A stretch of DNA of 64,000 nucleotides. It comes from Citricoccus sp. K5 (GTDB lineage: Bacteria; Actinomycetota; Actinomycetes; Actinomycetales; Micrococcaceae). The notes below the pieces were generated by a model. That model saw nothing but the letters and a program-made list of their open reading frames with translations. It was not told where the DNA came from and made no database searches. Of the stretch, positions 25,331 through 34,305 are shown one piece after another (within the stretch, counting starts at the first letter, position 1; each line of letters starts with the position of its first letter). The stretch spans positions 248,001-312,000 of the forward strand of contig NZ_LR732817.1 of NCBI RefSeq assembly GCF_902506195.1, in the 5' to 3' direction. Position numbers and translations under genes: made by a program.

Positions 25331-25497
25331 ACCCGGATCGCTCCCAGCGCCGGTTCCGGCTGTCGGCTGACGCCACCGCCGAGACCCTGGCCGACGGCCC
25401 CCTGGAGAACCCCGCTGAGGAGCCCACCGTCAGCGCTGTCGGTGCCACGGACCAGGAGGACGAGGGCACGGCAGAGGCCACCGGCCGGGGGGAGCGG

Positions 25498-27192
25498 ATG
25501 CCGACCGTCTGGGCGGGACGACGGCGCTATCTCCTGGTGATCCTGTTCCTGCTCGGCATCTTCCAGGCGATCATGGCCCTGGTCATGTCCTTCACGGTGG
25601 ACTCCCTGCTGGGGATGCCCGCCCAGGTCAATGCCGCACTCAATGCCGGGACGGCCCCGGACGGATCCGCCCTGGACCCGGCTGCCGTGGCGGAGGCGGG
25701 AACCTACGTGCCGTGGCTGCAGCTGTCCGTCCTGGCTCTCACGGTGGTGTCCATCTTCGGCGCACGCTGGGGAGAGAGGGTGGTGGGGGAGGACCTCGGC
25801 CAGGACTACGTCTACGAACTGCGCCGCAAGCTGATCGGCACCACGCTGGCCGGTTCCGGCAACCCGTCCCTGGGTGTGACCATCACCCGTGCCTCCAATG
25901 ATCTGACCTCCGTGCGCAACTGGGTCTCCCAGGGCATGGTGCCCCTGTTGACCTCGCTGCCGCTGATCGTGGTGGTGCTCGGCGTGCTGGCCATCTCCAA
26001 CTGGCAGGTCGGCCTGGCCGTCGGCATTCCGATTGTGCTGCTCGGGCTGGCCGTTCCGCCCCTGGCCAAGGCGACCTTCACCCGAGCGAGGTACCTGCGC
26101 CGGCGTCGTGGCCGGATGTCCGCCCGCATCGCGGACACCGTCCGCGCCGGGGAATCCATCCAGGCCGCGGGCGGCATCAACCGCGAGCTCAACGCCCTGG
26201 ACCGAGACTCGGGCAAGGTGGTCAACGCCGCCGTGTCCCGGGCCCGGATCACGGGACTGGTCCGTGCCTCCGCCATCACGGCGGCCTCCCTGGCCACCGC
26301 CGCCGTGGTGGTGCTCGGCACCCTCGGCATGATCGACACCGCCGGGGTGGCCTCCGCCATGACCCTGGTGGGTGTGATGTCCACCCCGCTGGGGGACCTG
26401 GGCCGCGTGGTCGAGTACCGGCAGAACTACAAGGCCGCCCGCCGCATCCAGGCACCGTTGCTCGCCCAGGCCGAGGTGCTCCGGAAGGCCGAGAAAAACC
26501 GTGAGGAGAATTGGAAGGAGGTGGCGGGGGAGCGTTCGGACACCGGCCGCAACGGGCTGCGGATCCGCCGCCTGGTGGTCCAGGGCCAACGCGTCCCCCT
26601 GCTCCAGGCCGGTGCCGGTGAGGTCATCCAGATCACCTCCCGTGACCCGGGGCGGATCCAGCCGTTCCTGGTGAACCTCCTGGCCGGCCAGAACACGGCC
26701 GCGGAGCCGGGCGGTGAGGTGCCCGGTCTCGAGATGGTCGTGGACGGCTACGACTACACCCGGGCGCCTGGCCGCCAGCGGCGCAAGCTGCTCGGCCACG
26801 CCTCCGTTCGCGTGCCGCTCGAGCGGGGCACCGTGTCCCGTGCCATCACCTACCGGAATCCCCAGGCCACGGACGAGCAGACTCGGGAGGCCATCGCCCG
26901 GGTGGGCCTGGACCGCGTCCTGGAGGCGTTCCCCCGTGGTGAGGACACGCGGCTCAAGAACGGGGGCCAGCCGCTGACGGGCTCGCAGGTGGCCCGGCTC
27001 AAGCTGGGGCGCGCCCTGCTGGACAACCCGCCGCTACTGGTGCTGGACGGCATCGACGCAGACCTGGACGGGGACGGCCTGCGCCTGTTGCGGGCCGAGC
27101 TGGAGGCCTATCCGGGCGTGGTCCTGTTCACCTCGCAGAACCCCGGAAGGATGGCCCCGGGACACCGGGTCTGGACCGTCGACGCACCCTGA
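25498..27192 (+). CDS. ABC-exporter-like membrane protein with degenerate ATPase domain
   Basis: A 564-aa protein with the layout of a type-1 ABC exporter half: a six-helix membrane domain (residues ~10-310) then a nucleotide-binding-like domain (~350-560). The key ATPase residues are missing. The Walker A position reads ITSRDPGRIQ (near 378) with no lysine. The signature is LTGSQ (near 492). Walker B is LLVLDGID with glycine where the catalytic glutamate should be (near 514). The H-loop region reads LFTSQN without histidine. It is probably catalytically dead, unlike ordinary exporters. The ATG at 25498 has GGGGAG close upstream. The same frame is open back to a CTG overlapping the previous stop, so an earlier non-standard start is possible. 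Confidence 0.75.
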   Translation: MPTVWAGRRRYLLVILFLLGIFQAIMALVMSFTVDSLLGMPAQVNAALNAGTAPDGSALDPAAVAEAGTYVPWLQLSVLALTVVSIFGARWGERVVGEDLGQDYVYELRRKLIGTTLAGSGNPSLGVTITRASNDLTSVRNWVSQGMVPLLTSLPLIVVVLGVLAISNWQVGLAVGIPIVLLGLAVPPLAKATFTRARYLRRRRGRMSARIADTVRAGESIQAAGGINRELNALDRDSGKVVNAAVSRARITGLVRASAITAASLATAAVVVLGTLGMIDTAGVASAMTLVGVMSTPLGDLGRVVEYRQNYKAARRIQAPLLAQAEVLRKAEKNREENWKEVAGERSDTGRNGLRIRRLVVQGQRVPLLQAGAGEVIQITSRDPGRIQPFLVNLLAGQNTAAEPGGEVPGLEMVVDGYDYTRAPGRQRRKLLGHASVRVPLERGTVSRAITYRNPQATDEQTREAIARVGLDRVLEAFPRGEDTRLKNGGQPLTGSQVARLKLGRALLDNPPLLVLDGIDADLDGDGLRLLRAELEAYPGVVLFTSQNPGRMAPGHRVWTVDAP

Positions 27193-27203
27193 GGGTCTCG
27201 CCC

Positions 27204-27209
27204 TAGACT
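27204..27209 (+). promoter_or_regulatory. -10 box of the L7/L12-like membrane protein gene (leaderless)
   Basis: TAGACT, 6 bases before the ATG at 27216, so this gene need not depend on the upstream ABC-like gene. Confidence 0.55.
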
Positions 27210-27215
27210 GGGACC

Positions 27216-27950
27216 ATGGAGTACCTCGTTCCGGTGTTGATCCTGGTGGTCGTGGCCGTCCTCGTCGGTGGCGGCGCCTGGGTGCTGTCGCGCCGTTCCG
27301 CCTCCGGTTCCACCCCTGCCGGTACCTCCTCCGGGAAGTCAGGCCACCGCCCGCGGCGGGGATCACTGGCCGGCCGCATCAGCTCAGAGAACGCCAAGGT
27401 CGCCTCGAACCGGATGGACCAGGCCGCGCACCGCGAGGTCTATCGGCTGATCGCCGCCGGCCGCACCGCCGAGGCCGTCACCGCCTACCGCCGCTCCACC
27501 GGCCTCGGCACCTTCGAGGCCATGATGGACATCCAAGCCCTCGCCACTTACCCGCAGATGTGGACCAAGCCGACGGCCGAGGGCACGGGGGCCGAGAGCA
27601 CGACGCCGGCCGCGCCGCCCGCCGCTGTCGATCCCGCTGAGGACTCTGGCACCCGGGTGCCCCCGGCGGACATCGCTGACGCCACCGACCTCGTGGTCCC
27701 GGAGGACTGGCTGGAGGAGAGCCTGCCGGCCGACCGGCCCTTCGAACTCCAGGTGGTGCGGGACGAGACCACCGTCCGCGTGTCCTCGGACGACTTGCCG
27801 CCGCACCTGCGGGATCAGCTGACGGCCCTGGTCCGTGACGGCCGGGTGGAGGACGCCGCCCTGGAACTCTCCGCACACACGGTGCTCACCGCCGAGGAGG
27901 CCCTGCAGTTCCTGCACATCCTCCAGCGCGAGCAGGGCCAGGACGACTGA
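27216..27950 (+). CDS. Membrane-anchored protein with two ribosomal-L7/L12-CTD-like repeats
   Basis: A 244-aa protein. One N-terminal transmembrane helix (residues 3-26) is followed by a basic linker. Next come two copies of a short helical motif separated by a proline- and acid-rich spacer. Copy one contains EVYRLIAAGRTAEAVTAYRR (near residues 70-90); copy two contains LTALVRDGRVEDAALELSAH (near 200-220). Both echo the L7/L12 C-terminal helix pattern in which a short helix, a glycine and an A-I/V-x-x-Y/L segment precede T-G-L-x-E-A. No function is known to me. A strong terminator follows the stop. Confidence 0.65.
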   Translation: MEYLVPVLILVVVAVLVGGGAWVLSRRSASGSTPAGTSSGKSGHRPRRGSLAGRISSENAKVASNRMDQAAHREVYRLIAAGRTAEAVTAYRRSTGLGTFEAMMDIQALATYPQMWTKPTAEGTGAESTTPAAPPAAVDPAEDSGTRVPPADIADATDLVVPEDWLEESLPADRPFELQVVRDETTVRVSSDDLPPHLRDQLTALVRDGRVEDAALELSAHTVLTAEEALQFLHILQREQGQDD

Positions 27951-27984
27951 CGACTCCACCCGCCATGGCGTTAATCACTTGACA

Positions 27985-28029
27985 ACGCCAGCGGCGCCTG
28001 ACCCGTGATGGGTCAGGCGCCGCTGGCGT
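27985..28029. terminator. Bidirectional terminator, 20-bp perfect stem
   Basis: 27985-28004 pairs perfectly with 28010-28029 around the loop GTGAT. It lies between the convergent genes ending at 27950 and 28054. Confidence 0.8.
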
Positions 28030-28053
28030 GTGAGGGTGGCGTATGGGGGTGGG

Positions 28054-28935
28054 TCAGCCGCGGCGGGCATCCCGGCCGGTGGTGGTGTCGTCACCGTCGA
28101 CCTCGACGCCTTCGCGCTGCACGGTCCCGCTGACCCGTTCGGTGTCCCGGACGGTGTTCTTGTCCACGGTCACCTTCTCAGCGGTCGCGGTCTTGTCCAC
28201 CACGGGGACCTCCTCGTGGGTGGTCACCACCACGTCCTCGTCCCCGGCATCGCGCAGGGCCTCGGGAGAGGCGGGATCGATCGGCTCACGCTCGACGACG
28301 ACTTCTTCCCGGCTCACCGGCACCTCCACGGTCTCCGTGTCCGTGTAGGTGTGCTTGCGCAACCGGACGTGGCCGGATTCGCGGCGCTCCGTGCCCACGT
28401 TGAGGTGCTCGTCGCGGGCAACCACGGTTTCGCGGTCATGTCCGGCAGCACCCGGTACGTGGCCGTCAGTATTGACGTCGCGGTCCAAGCCGGCGGCCGT
28501 GCGGTCCGCCCCGCCACGCTGGGTGCCGAGGCCCCCCACGCCGGCGGCAGCGGTGCCGCTGGCGGCGGCGAGTCCGGCGTCGTGCTCTGCATTGCGGTCG
28601 GTACCGGCACCGCCGGTGCCCTGGTAATCCATGGAGTAGTACTCGTAGAGGCGGCGCTCCTCCTCGGGAGTGAGCGAGCCGTCAGCGTCGATGTTCGGTG
28701 CGTTCTTGACGAACGTCTTGTCGAAGGGGACCTGGAGCCCGTCCTGCGTCCGGGTGGCCTCGGAGACGGGGATGAACGTCTCCTTCATCCCGAACAACCC
28801 GGTCTTCACCGTCACGAACGTGGGCTGGTTGTTCTGATCGTCGAGGTAGACCTGGCCGATCGTTCCGATCTTGTCACCGTCATTGCCGAAGACGGTCGCG
28901 TCCTGAAGTTGGTCGACTGATGTGAAGTCCTGCAT
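28054..28935 (-). CDS. PRC-barrel and DUF2382 stress-type protein
   Basis: A 293-aa protein. The N-terminal PRC barrel (residues ~1-85) includes ATVFGNDGDKIGTIGQVYLD and FIPVSEATRTQDGLQVPF. A glycine- and alanine-rich linker follows, then a DUF2382 domain with RLRKHTYTDTETVEVPVSRE and EEVPVVDKTATAEKVTVDK. Such proteins are widespread in Micrococcaceae and often called stress-response proteins; no biochemical role is proven. I start it at the ATG at 28935 (MQDFTSVDQLQ), which has an AAGGAG ribosome site, and not at the longer frame to 29067. Confidence 0.88.
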   Translation of the reverse strand: MQDFTSVDQLQDATVFGNDGDKIGTIGQVYLDDQNNQPTFVTVKTGLFGMKETFIPVSEATRTQDGLQVPFDKTFVKNAPNIDADGSLTPEEERRLYEYYSMDYQGTGGAGTDRNAEHDAGLAAASGTAAAGVGGLGTQRGGADRTAAGLDRDVNTDGHVPGAAGHDRETVVARDEHLNVGTERRESGHVRLRKHTYTDTETVEVPVSREEVVVEREPIDPASPEALRDAGDEDVVVTTHEEVPVVDKTATAEKVTVDKNTVRDTERVSGTVQREGVEVDGDDTTTGRDARRG

Positions 28936-29081
28936 GTTGTGCGCTCCTTCGTCATGGGGTGACCGGCGAGCGGTTGGCCCAGCCGGCATCACGTTTTCGA
29001 CCCTAGACCCTGAGGTATCTGAACGACAGCCGAGACGTCCGTCTTCAGCGCATTCAGAGCGGACCATCAGGCGGCGCCCAC

Positions 29082-29134
29082 AAAAAAAGTCCTGAGTCGC
29101 GACACCGTCAGCAAACGGTGTCGCGACTCAGGAC
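29082..29134 (-). terminator. Terminator of tRNA-Ser(GCT)
   Basis: A perfect 20-bp stem (29089-29108 with 29115-29134, loop CAGCAA), followed on the minus strand by seven T residues (29082-29088). Confidence 0.9.
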
Positions 29135-29139
29135 AACTG

Positions 29140-29228
29140 CGGAGACGGGGGGATTTGAACCCCCGGTCCGACTTTCGCCGGACCCTTCATTAGCAGTGAA
29201 GTCCATTCGGCCGCTCTGGCACGTCTCC
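29140..29228 (-). tRNA. tRNA-Ser(GCT)
   Basis: Class II tRNA of 89 nt without encoded CCA. Acceptor GGAGACG/CGTCTCC, discriminator G, anticodon loop CTGCTAA (anticodon GCT, reads AGC/AGU), long variable arm, T arm GGGGGTTCAAATCCCCC. Confidence 0.95.
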
Positions 29229-29286
29229 ACTGTCGCCATCCTTCAGATGGTAACCCTGACATGGTAGCCGCCGAGGGGCCCGGAGT

Positions 29287-31593
29287 TCAAAGCGAGTCGT
29301 CCGCGACGCTCCTCCACAGGAACTCCAGGGACCGCGCGTGCAGAGCCGCGGCCTGACGGTTGTCCGAGGCGCCGGCGTGGCCGCCCTCGAGATCCTCGTG
29401 GAACCAGACGTTCGGCACGCCCAGCCGCATCATCCGGGCCGCCATCTTGCGGGCCTGGACCGGGCCGACCCTGTCGTCTGAGGTGGCCGTCCACACCAGG
29501 AGGTCCGGGTAGCCCGTGCCTGGGCCCTCGGCGTCACGTCCGGCCTCGGCGCCGGGAACAGGCCGCTCGAGCAGCAAGTGGTAGGGCGAGAAGGTGCGGA
29601 GATACTCCCACTGCTCGGGATCCTCCGGGTCACCGTACTCGGCGATCCAGCTGTGGCCGGCGGAGAGCACCGTGTACCGGCGCATGTCCAGCAGGGGTAC
29701 GCCGCAGCTCAGAGCCCCGAACAGTTCGGGGTAGGTGGTGGCCATGTTGCCCATGAGCAGGCCGCCGTTGGAGCGGCCGGTGGCAGCCAGGTGGGACCGG
29801 TCCGTCACACCGCGCCGGATGAGGTCGCGCGCCACGGCGGCGAAATCCTCGTAGGCGCGGTGCCGGTTCTCCTGCAGAGCCGCCCGGTGCCAGTCGGGCC
29901 CGTACTCGCCGCCACCGCGGATATTGGCGATCACGTGGATGCCCCGCCGGCCGGCGGAGTTCCGGCGGCTCAGCCAGCCGCGGCCGTACACGCCGGAGTA
30001 GCCGGGCAGCTTGGAGGCGAGGAACCCGCCGTAGCCGTCCATCACCACGGGGTTGGCCCCGTCGTTCTCGAGGTCCTCGGGACCGATCTGGAAGTACGGG
30101 ACCCGGGTGCCGTCGTCGGACACGGCGAAGTGCTGGCGCACGGCCAGCCCGCTGGCGTCAAACTGCTCCGGCCCGGTGCGCACGGTCACCAGATCGGGAA
30201 CGACGCCGTCCAACCGGCTGCTCTCCTCCAGTTCCGCCGGGAGCGTGGCCCGCAACAGGGTGGGCGGGGTGAGAGCGCCGGTGGCGGTGATCCACAGGTC
30301 GTTGCCGCAGTCCGGATCCTCGTCATCCACGGCGCTGACCCCCAGGGTCAGGAAGGGGTCTGCGGGATTCGGGTGCGCCAGCCGGATCCGGCGGGTGGCC
30401 CCCAGCGCCGGTGGTCGTCCGGCCGTGGACTGCGGGGTCCCGCGGGGATCGTGGGCCGCCAGCGCGGTCTGGGGCAGGGCATACAGGGTGGAGGCCACGT
30501 CCTGCAGCACGGTCAGCACCAGGTGGGCGGCGGTCCACGTCCACGCGGAGAGAGTCCGGTCCGGGGCGGGCAGGAACGCCGCCCGTGGCTCTTCGGAGCC
30601 GTCCAGGAAGCCGTCCACCGTGCAGACGAGCAGGGAGCCGGCCGGGTGTACGGCGGTCGGCAGCTCCCACTCGGACTTCAGGAAGACTGTCAACCACTGC
30701 CGGTGCACGTCCACCTCGGCATCCAGGGGCACCTCCAGCAACCGCCAGCCGGGGCGCTCGCCGGGACTGTCTATCGACTCGGGCTCCCGCAACCACGTGG
30801 TGGAGCGGTAGAAGTCCACGGCATCGATCGCGACCGTCCGCTCCCAGCCCGGTGTGGAGTCGTGCCCTCCGAACGCGGCCACGTGCGCGGCATCCACCTC
30901 GAACACGGTGGGTGCCTCGGTCAGCGTCTGCCCGCGCTGCAGGACCCGCAGGGTCCGGGCGTAGGAGGACCGGGTGGCGTCGCCGTCGGCCGGATCCGGG
31001 TCCGTCACCGTGCCGACCAGCAGCCGGTCACGGTCGATCCACGAGGCCTGGGTCTTGGCCACCGGCAGGTCGAAGCCCTCGGGTGCCGGCACGAAGGCCC
31101 GGGTGGCGAGGTCGAACTCACGCACGGCCACGGCGTCACCGCCATCAGGGGAGAGCCGCAACAGGGCGCGGTCCCAGTCGGGGCGCAGCAGCCGGGCTCC
31201 GGCGAACACCCAATCGGTGCCCTCCTGGGCGGCCAGGGCGTCCACGTCCAGGAGGACCTCCCACTGGGGGTCTCCGGCCAGGTACGGCTCCCAGCGGGTC
31301 CGGCGCCACAGCCCGCGCGGGTGCTCGCCGTCCCGCCAGAAGTTGTAGTACCAGTCGCCGCGCTTGGTGACGTGGGGGATCCGGTCCGGGGAATCGAGGA
31401 TGGCGGTGAGGTCCCGCTGCAGCGCATCGAAACCATCGGAGGCCAGCAGTGCCTCCGTGCGGGCATCCTGCTCCCGGACCCAGTCCAGGGGGCGCTCGCC
31501 GTGGATGTCCTCGAGCCAGAGGAACTCGTCCTCGGCCTCCGTGGCGAGGCCGGTGGATGTGACGGTGGGAACGGAGTGTGGGTTCTGCTGCAT
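29287..31593 (-). CDS. Prolyl-oligopeptidase-family (S9) serine peptidase
   Basis: A roughly 768-aa cytoplasmic peptidase of family S9 with an N-terminal beta-propeller and a C-terminal alpha/beta-hydrolase domain. The N-terminal segment DEFLWLEDIHGERPLDWVRE is typical. The catalytic serine is in GRSNGGLLMG, the aspartate in TSDDRVGP and the histidine in EGGHAGAS; IANIRGGGEYGPDWH forms the oxyanion region. No signal peptide is seen. I prefer the ATG at 31593 (MQQNPHS) over the upstream in-frame GTG at 31611. It diverges from the FAD/NAD(P) gene. Confidence 0.9.
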   Translation of the reverse strand: MQQNPHSVPTVTSTGLATEAEDEFLWLEDIHGERPLDWVREQDARTEALLASDGFDALQRDLTAILDSPDRIPHVTKRGDWYYNFWRDGEHPRGLWRRTRWEPYLAGDPQWEVLLDVDALAAQEGTDWVFAGARLLRPDWDRALLRLSPDGGDAVAVREFDLATRAFVPAPEGFDLPVAKTQASWIDRDRLLVGTVTDPDPADGDATRSSYARTLRVLQRGQTLTEAPTVFEVDAAHVAAFGGHDSTPGWERTVAIDAVDFYRSTTWLREPESIDSPGERPGWRLLEVPLDAEVDVHRQWLTVFLKSEWELPTAVHPAGSLLVCTVDGFLDGSEEPRAAFLPAPDRTLSAWTWTAAHLVLTVLQDVASTLYALPQTALAAHDPRGTPQSTAGRPPALGATRRIRLAHPNPADPFLTLGVSAVDDEDPDCGNDLWITATGALTPPTLLRATLPAELEESSRLDGVVPDLVTVRTGPEQFDASGLAVRQHFAVSDDGTRVPYFQIGPEDLENDGANPVVMDGYGGFLASKLPGYSGVYGRGWLSRRNSAGRRGIHVIANIRGGGEYGPDWHRAALQENRHRAYEDFAAVARDLIRRGVTDRSHLAATGRSNGGLLMGNMATTYPELFGALSCGVPLLDMRRYTVLSAGHSWIAEYGDPEDPEQWEYLRTFSPYHLLLERPVPGAEAGRDAEGPGTGYPDLLVWTATSDDRVGPVQARKMAARMMRLGVPNVWFHEDLEGGHAGASDNRQAAALHARSLEFLWRSVADDSL

Positions 31594-31673
31594 GCCACCA
31601 TCGAAGCACACGTCCCCGCACCGGCCGTAGGCTGATGACCACGAACACGCCGCACCGCGAGAGGACCCCCGCC

Positions 31674-33674
31674 ATGACCCCAGCCGTCCCCGGAGACCGG
31701 TTCACGATCGCCGTGGTGGGAGCCGGGCCGCGGGGGACCTCGTTCCTGGAGCGGTTGCTGGCGGTGGTGGAGGAGGCTGGAGAGTCGGCGCCGGTGCAAC
31801 CGGTGGACATCGTGGTGCTGGACCCGGAGGAACCGGGACCGGGCCACGTGTGGCAGACCGGCCAGTCAGAGCTGTTCCTGATGAACACCCCGTCCTTCTT
31901 CCCGACCGTGGCGGCCGCCGGCACCCCCGGCCTGCGGCCCTCGTCGGCGGCCTTGACCTTCGACCAGTGGCGGATGGCCCACCCGGACCGGGCCCAGGTC
32001 CTTGACCGCACCGACTACCCGCCGCGGGCGGTCTACGGCCGCTATCTCGCCGAGATGTACCGCGAGGTGACGGACGCACTGGCCGCGTCGGCCGCCGTCG
32101 GGACCCTGGAATGGCGCCAGGCCGAGGTGGTGCACCTGGAGCCGGCGCGGACGGTGACCCCGGTGCACGGGGCCCACGGCGCCGCGCCCCGGAAGGCGAT
32201 CCTCACCCTGGGTGACGGGGGCACGCTGGCCGCGGACGCCGTCGTGCTGGCCGTGGGGCACGTCCCCGCCCGCCTGACGAGCGAGCAGCACCGCCTGGCC
32301 GCCGCGGCGGCCGAGCTGGGACTGGAATACCGCGGGCCGTCCATCCCCTGTGACCTCGATTGGGACGCGGTGCCCGCCGGAGCCGACGTGCTGGTGCGCG
32401 GGATGGGGTTGAACTTCTTCGACGCGCTCGCCCAGCTGACCCTGGGCCGGGGCGGCTGCTTCGTGGACACCGGCCAGGGCCCGGGCCGGGCGCTGCGCTA
32501 CGAACCCTCCGGCGCCGAGCCCGTGCTGCACCCGGCCTCGCGGCGGGGCGTCTGCTATCTGCCGAAGGCCGAGCTGGATTCGTTCGTCCCCCATGCGGTG
32601 GCCCTGAAGTACCTGGTGCCGGAGGTGGTGGAGGCGCTGCAGGCCGAGCACGGTCCGCTCGACTTCATGATGCACCTGTGGCCGCTGATCCACCGTGACG
32701 TGGTGCGCGCGTACTACAACGCCCTGGTGCACAACCGGCCGGAGATCCTCGGCGGCTCGGGTCCGGCCACCGAGTTCCTGGCCGCCCTGGTCGGGCTCCT
32801 GGAGTCTGCCGGGCGCGGCGAACCGGTCACGGCGCACCAGGCACAGGAGCTGCTCCACGCATATGCCCCGGGCATGCCGTTCCTGGACATCCGGACCCTG
32901 GCCCGCCCCTTCGAGGGCCGGGTGTACGACTCGGGCGAGGACTACCAGCGGGAGGTCGCCGGTTTCCTGGAGGGGATCAGCGCCGAGGCCGCTGCCGGCG
33001 AGGACTCCCCGCTCATGGTGGCCATCGGGACCCTGCATGCCGCGCGGCTGCTGGTGAAACAGCTGGTGGCGGAGCAGCGGCTCACCGATGCCTCCCGGCG
33101 GCGGGACGTCTCCGGCTGGTTCGAGACGCTCGTGGAGGGCCTGGCGTCCGGTCCGCCGCTGACGCGCGTGGAACAACTGCTCGCCGTGGCCCGAGCGGGC
33201 CTGGTCCGGTTCGTGGGCCCGGATCCGCAGTTCGAGCCCGACGCCGGCCGGTCCCGGTTCACGGTGTCCTCCCCGCAGGTGGGTGGTGCGGACGAGGCCC
33301 AGGACGTGCACCGGGGGACCTGGATGATGGAGGCGATGATGCCACCGAACCGCGTGCTGCTCTCCACCTCAAACCTGGTGTCCTCGCTCCTCGCCGACGG
33401 CACCGCGGTGCCGTACACCGTGGAGGACGAGGAGGGTGACCCGGTGCCGGGCCGCGGCTTCGACGTGACCGGGCGTCCCCACCGGTTGAAGGGGGCCGGG
33501 GGAACGGTCCAGGAGGGGGTGTTCGTCCTGGGGCTCCAGCTGGCCTCCGTCCAGTGGGGCACGGCGATCGCCGCGGAGGCTGGCCGCGATCCGGACGGTC
33601 GGGCCCGCACCTTGGGCGATGCCGACGCTGCGGCTCGGGCGGTCTGGAAACGAAGTCTGGAAATCGATGAGTGA
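31674..33674 (+). CDS. FAD/NAD(P)-binding protein (FAD_NAD_binding_9 type)
   Basis: A 666-aa flavoprotein-like protein. The N-terminal dinucleotide-binding loop TIAVVGAGPRGTSFLERLL (residues ~9-27), VLDPEEPGPGHVWQTGQ and MNTPSFFP motifs, and the second nucleotide-binding part VVLAVGHVPARLT, fit the large FAD_NAD_binding_9 family of actinobacteria. Their substrates are mostly unknown; some relatives act as N-hydroxylating or amine-oxidising enzymes. The ATG at 31674 is chosen because GAGAGGA lies 7 bases before it; an in-frame ATG at 31635 exists but lacks a ribosome site. Confidence 0.8.
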   Translation: MTPAVPGDRFTIAVVGAGPRGTSFLERLLAVVEEAGESAPVQPVDIVVLDPEEPGPGHVWQTGQSELFLMNTPSFFPTVAAAGTPGLRPSSAALTFDQWRMAHPDRAQVLDRTDYPPRAVYGRYLAEMYREVTDALAASAAVGTLEWRQAEVVHLEPARTVTPVHGAHGAAPRKAILTLGDGGTLAADAVVLAVGHVPARLTSEQHRLAAAAAELGLEYRGPSIPCDLDWDAVPAGADVLVRGMGLNFFDALAQLTLGRGGCFVDTGQGPGRALRYEPSGAEPVLHPASRRGVCYLPKAELDSFVPHAVALKYLVPEVVEALQAEHGPLDFMMHLWPLIHRDVVRAYYNALVHNRPEILGGSGPATEFLAALVGLLESAGRGEPVTAHQAQELLHAYAPGMPFLDIRTLARPFEGRVYDSGEDYQREVAGFLEGISAEAAAGEDSPLMVAIGTLHAARLLVKQLVAEQRLTDASRRRDVSGWFETLVEGLASGPPLTRVEQLLAVARAGLVRFVGPDPQFEPDAGRSRFTVSSPQVGGADEAQDVHRGTWMMEAMMPPNRVLLSTSNLVSSLLADGTAVPYTVEDEEGDPVPGRGFDVTGRPHRLKGAGGTVQEGVFVLGLQLASVQWGTAIAAEAGRDPDGRARTLGDADAAARAVWKRSLEIDE

Positions 33675-33702
33675 ACTCAGATCAGGATTCCGCCCGAACG
33701 AG

Positions 33703-33743
33703 ACCGGGGCCGGTCCCGCCGCGTTGGTGGGACCGGCCCCGGT
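33703..33743. terminator. Bidirectional terminator between the FAD gene and exeM-like gene
   Basis: A perfect 15-bp stem: ACCGGGGCCGGTCCC (33703-33717) with GGGACCGGCCCCGGT (33729-33743). Confidence 0.75.
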
Positions 33744-33756
33744 GCTTGGAGGCTGA

Positions 33757-34305
33757 CGGTGTCAGTCTTGGGTGGCGATCATGGTCTCGTAGCGGTAGAG
33801 GAGGGTGGCGACCTCGGCCCGGGTGATGCTTCGGTCGGGCTGGTAGGTGCCGTCGTGGTAGCCCACGGACAGTCCCTCGCTGGCGAGCCAGGTGATGGCC
33901 TGGTAGGCGGCGTCACTGGTAGGGACGTCGGTGAACTCGGTGTCCTCAGGGCCTATATGTTCTGGGTCGATCGCCCGGTATAGGAAGGAGGCGAACTCAC
34001 TACGGGAGATGTGACGGGTCGGCTTGAACTCTCCGTCCTGGTAGCCGTGGGTGATCTCGTGGTCCCTCGCCCAGGAGATCGGCTCGTAGTGAGTGTGTTC
34101 AGCGGCGACGTCGGGGAACGGCTTGCTCTCGGGCGTGTATTCCGGGTCCAGGTAGCGGTAGAGGAAGGCCAGGGACTCGCCGCGGGAGATCTCCCGGTCC
34201 TTGCCGAAGGACCCGTCACTGTAGCCGTGGGTCAGGCCGGTCTCCTGCATCCACCGTACGGGGGCGAAGTGCCTCGAACCGGGCTGATTGTCCGAGAAGT
34301 CCTCC
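33757..34305. repeat. 549-bp direct repeat, copy A (triple-SLH cassette)
   Basis: Base-for-base identical to 37058-37606 (offset 3301); I compared all lines. It begins 5 bp beyond the stop codon and ends at the EDFSD junction, so it covers exactly the SLH region of the nuclease gene. Confidence 0.97.

Noticed and set aside
25267-26799. 510-aa minus-strand frame over the ABC-like gene
   Set aside because: His/Gly/Gln-rich shadow translation without any recognisable domain.
28936-29067. N-terminal extension of the PRC-barrel protein
   Set aside because: The AAGGAG ribosome site and the PRC domain both begin at the ATG at 28935; the extension is not domain-like.
29578-31635. 685-aa plus-strand frame antisense to the S9 peptidase
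   Set aside because: The peptidase on the other strand has a full catalytic triad; this frame has none.
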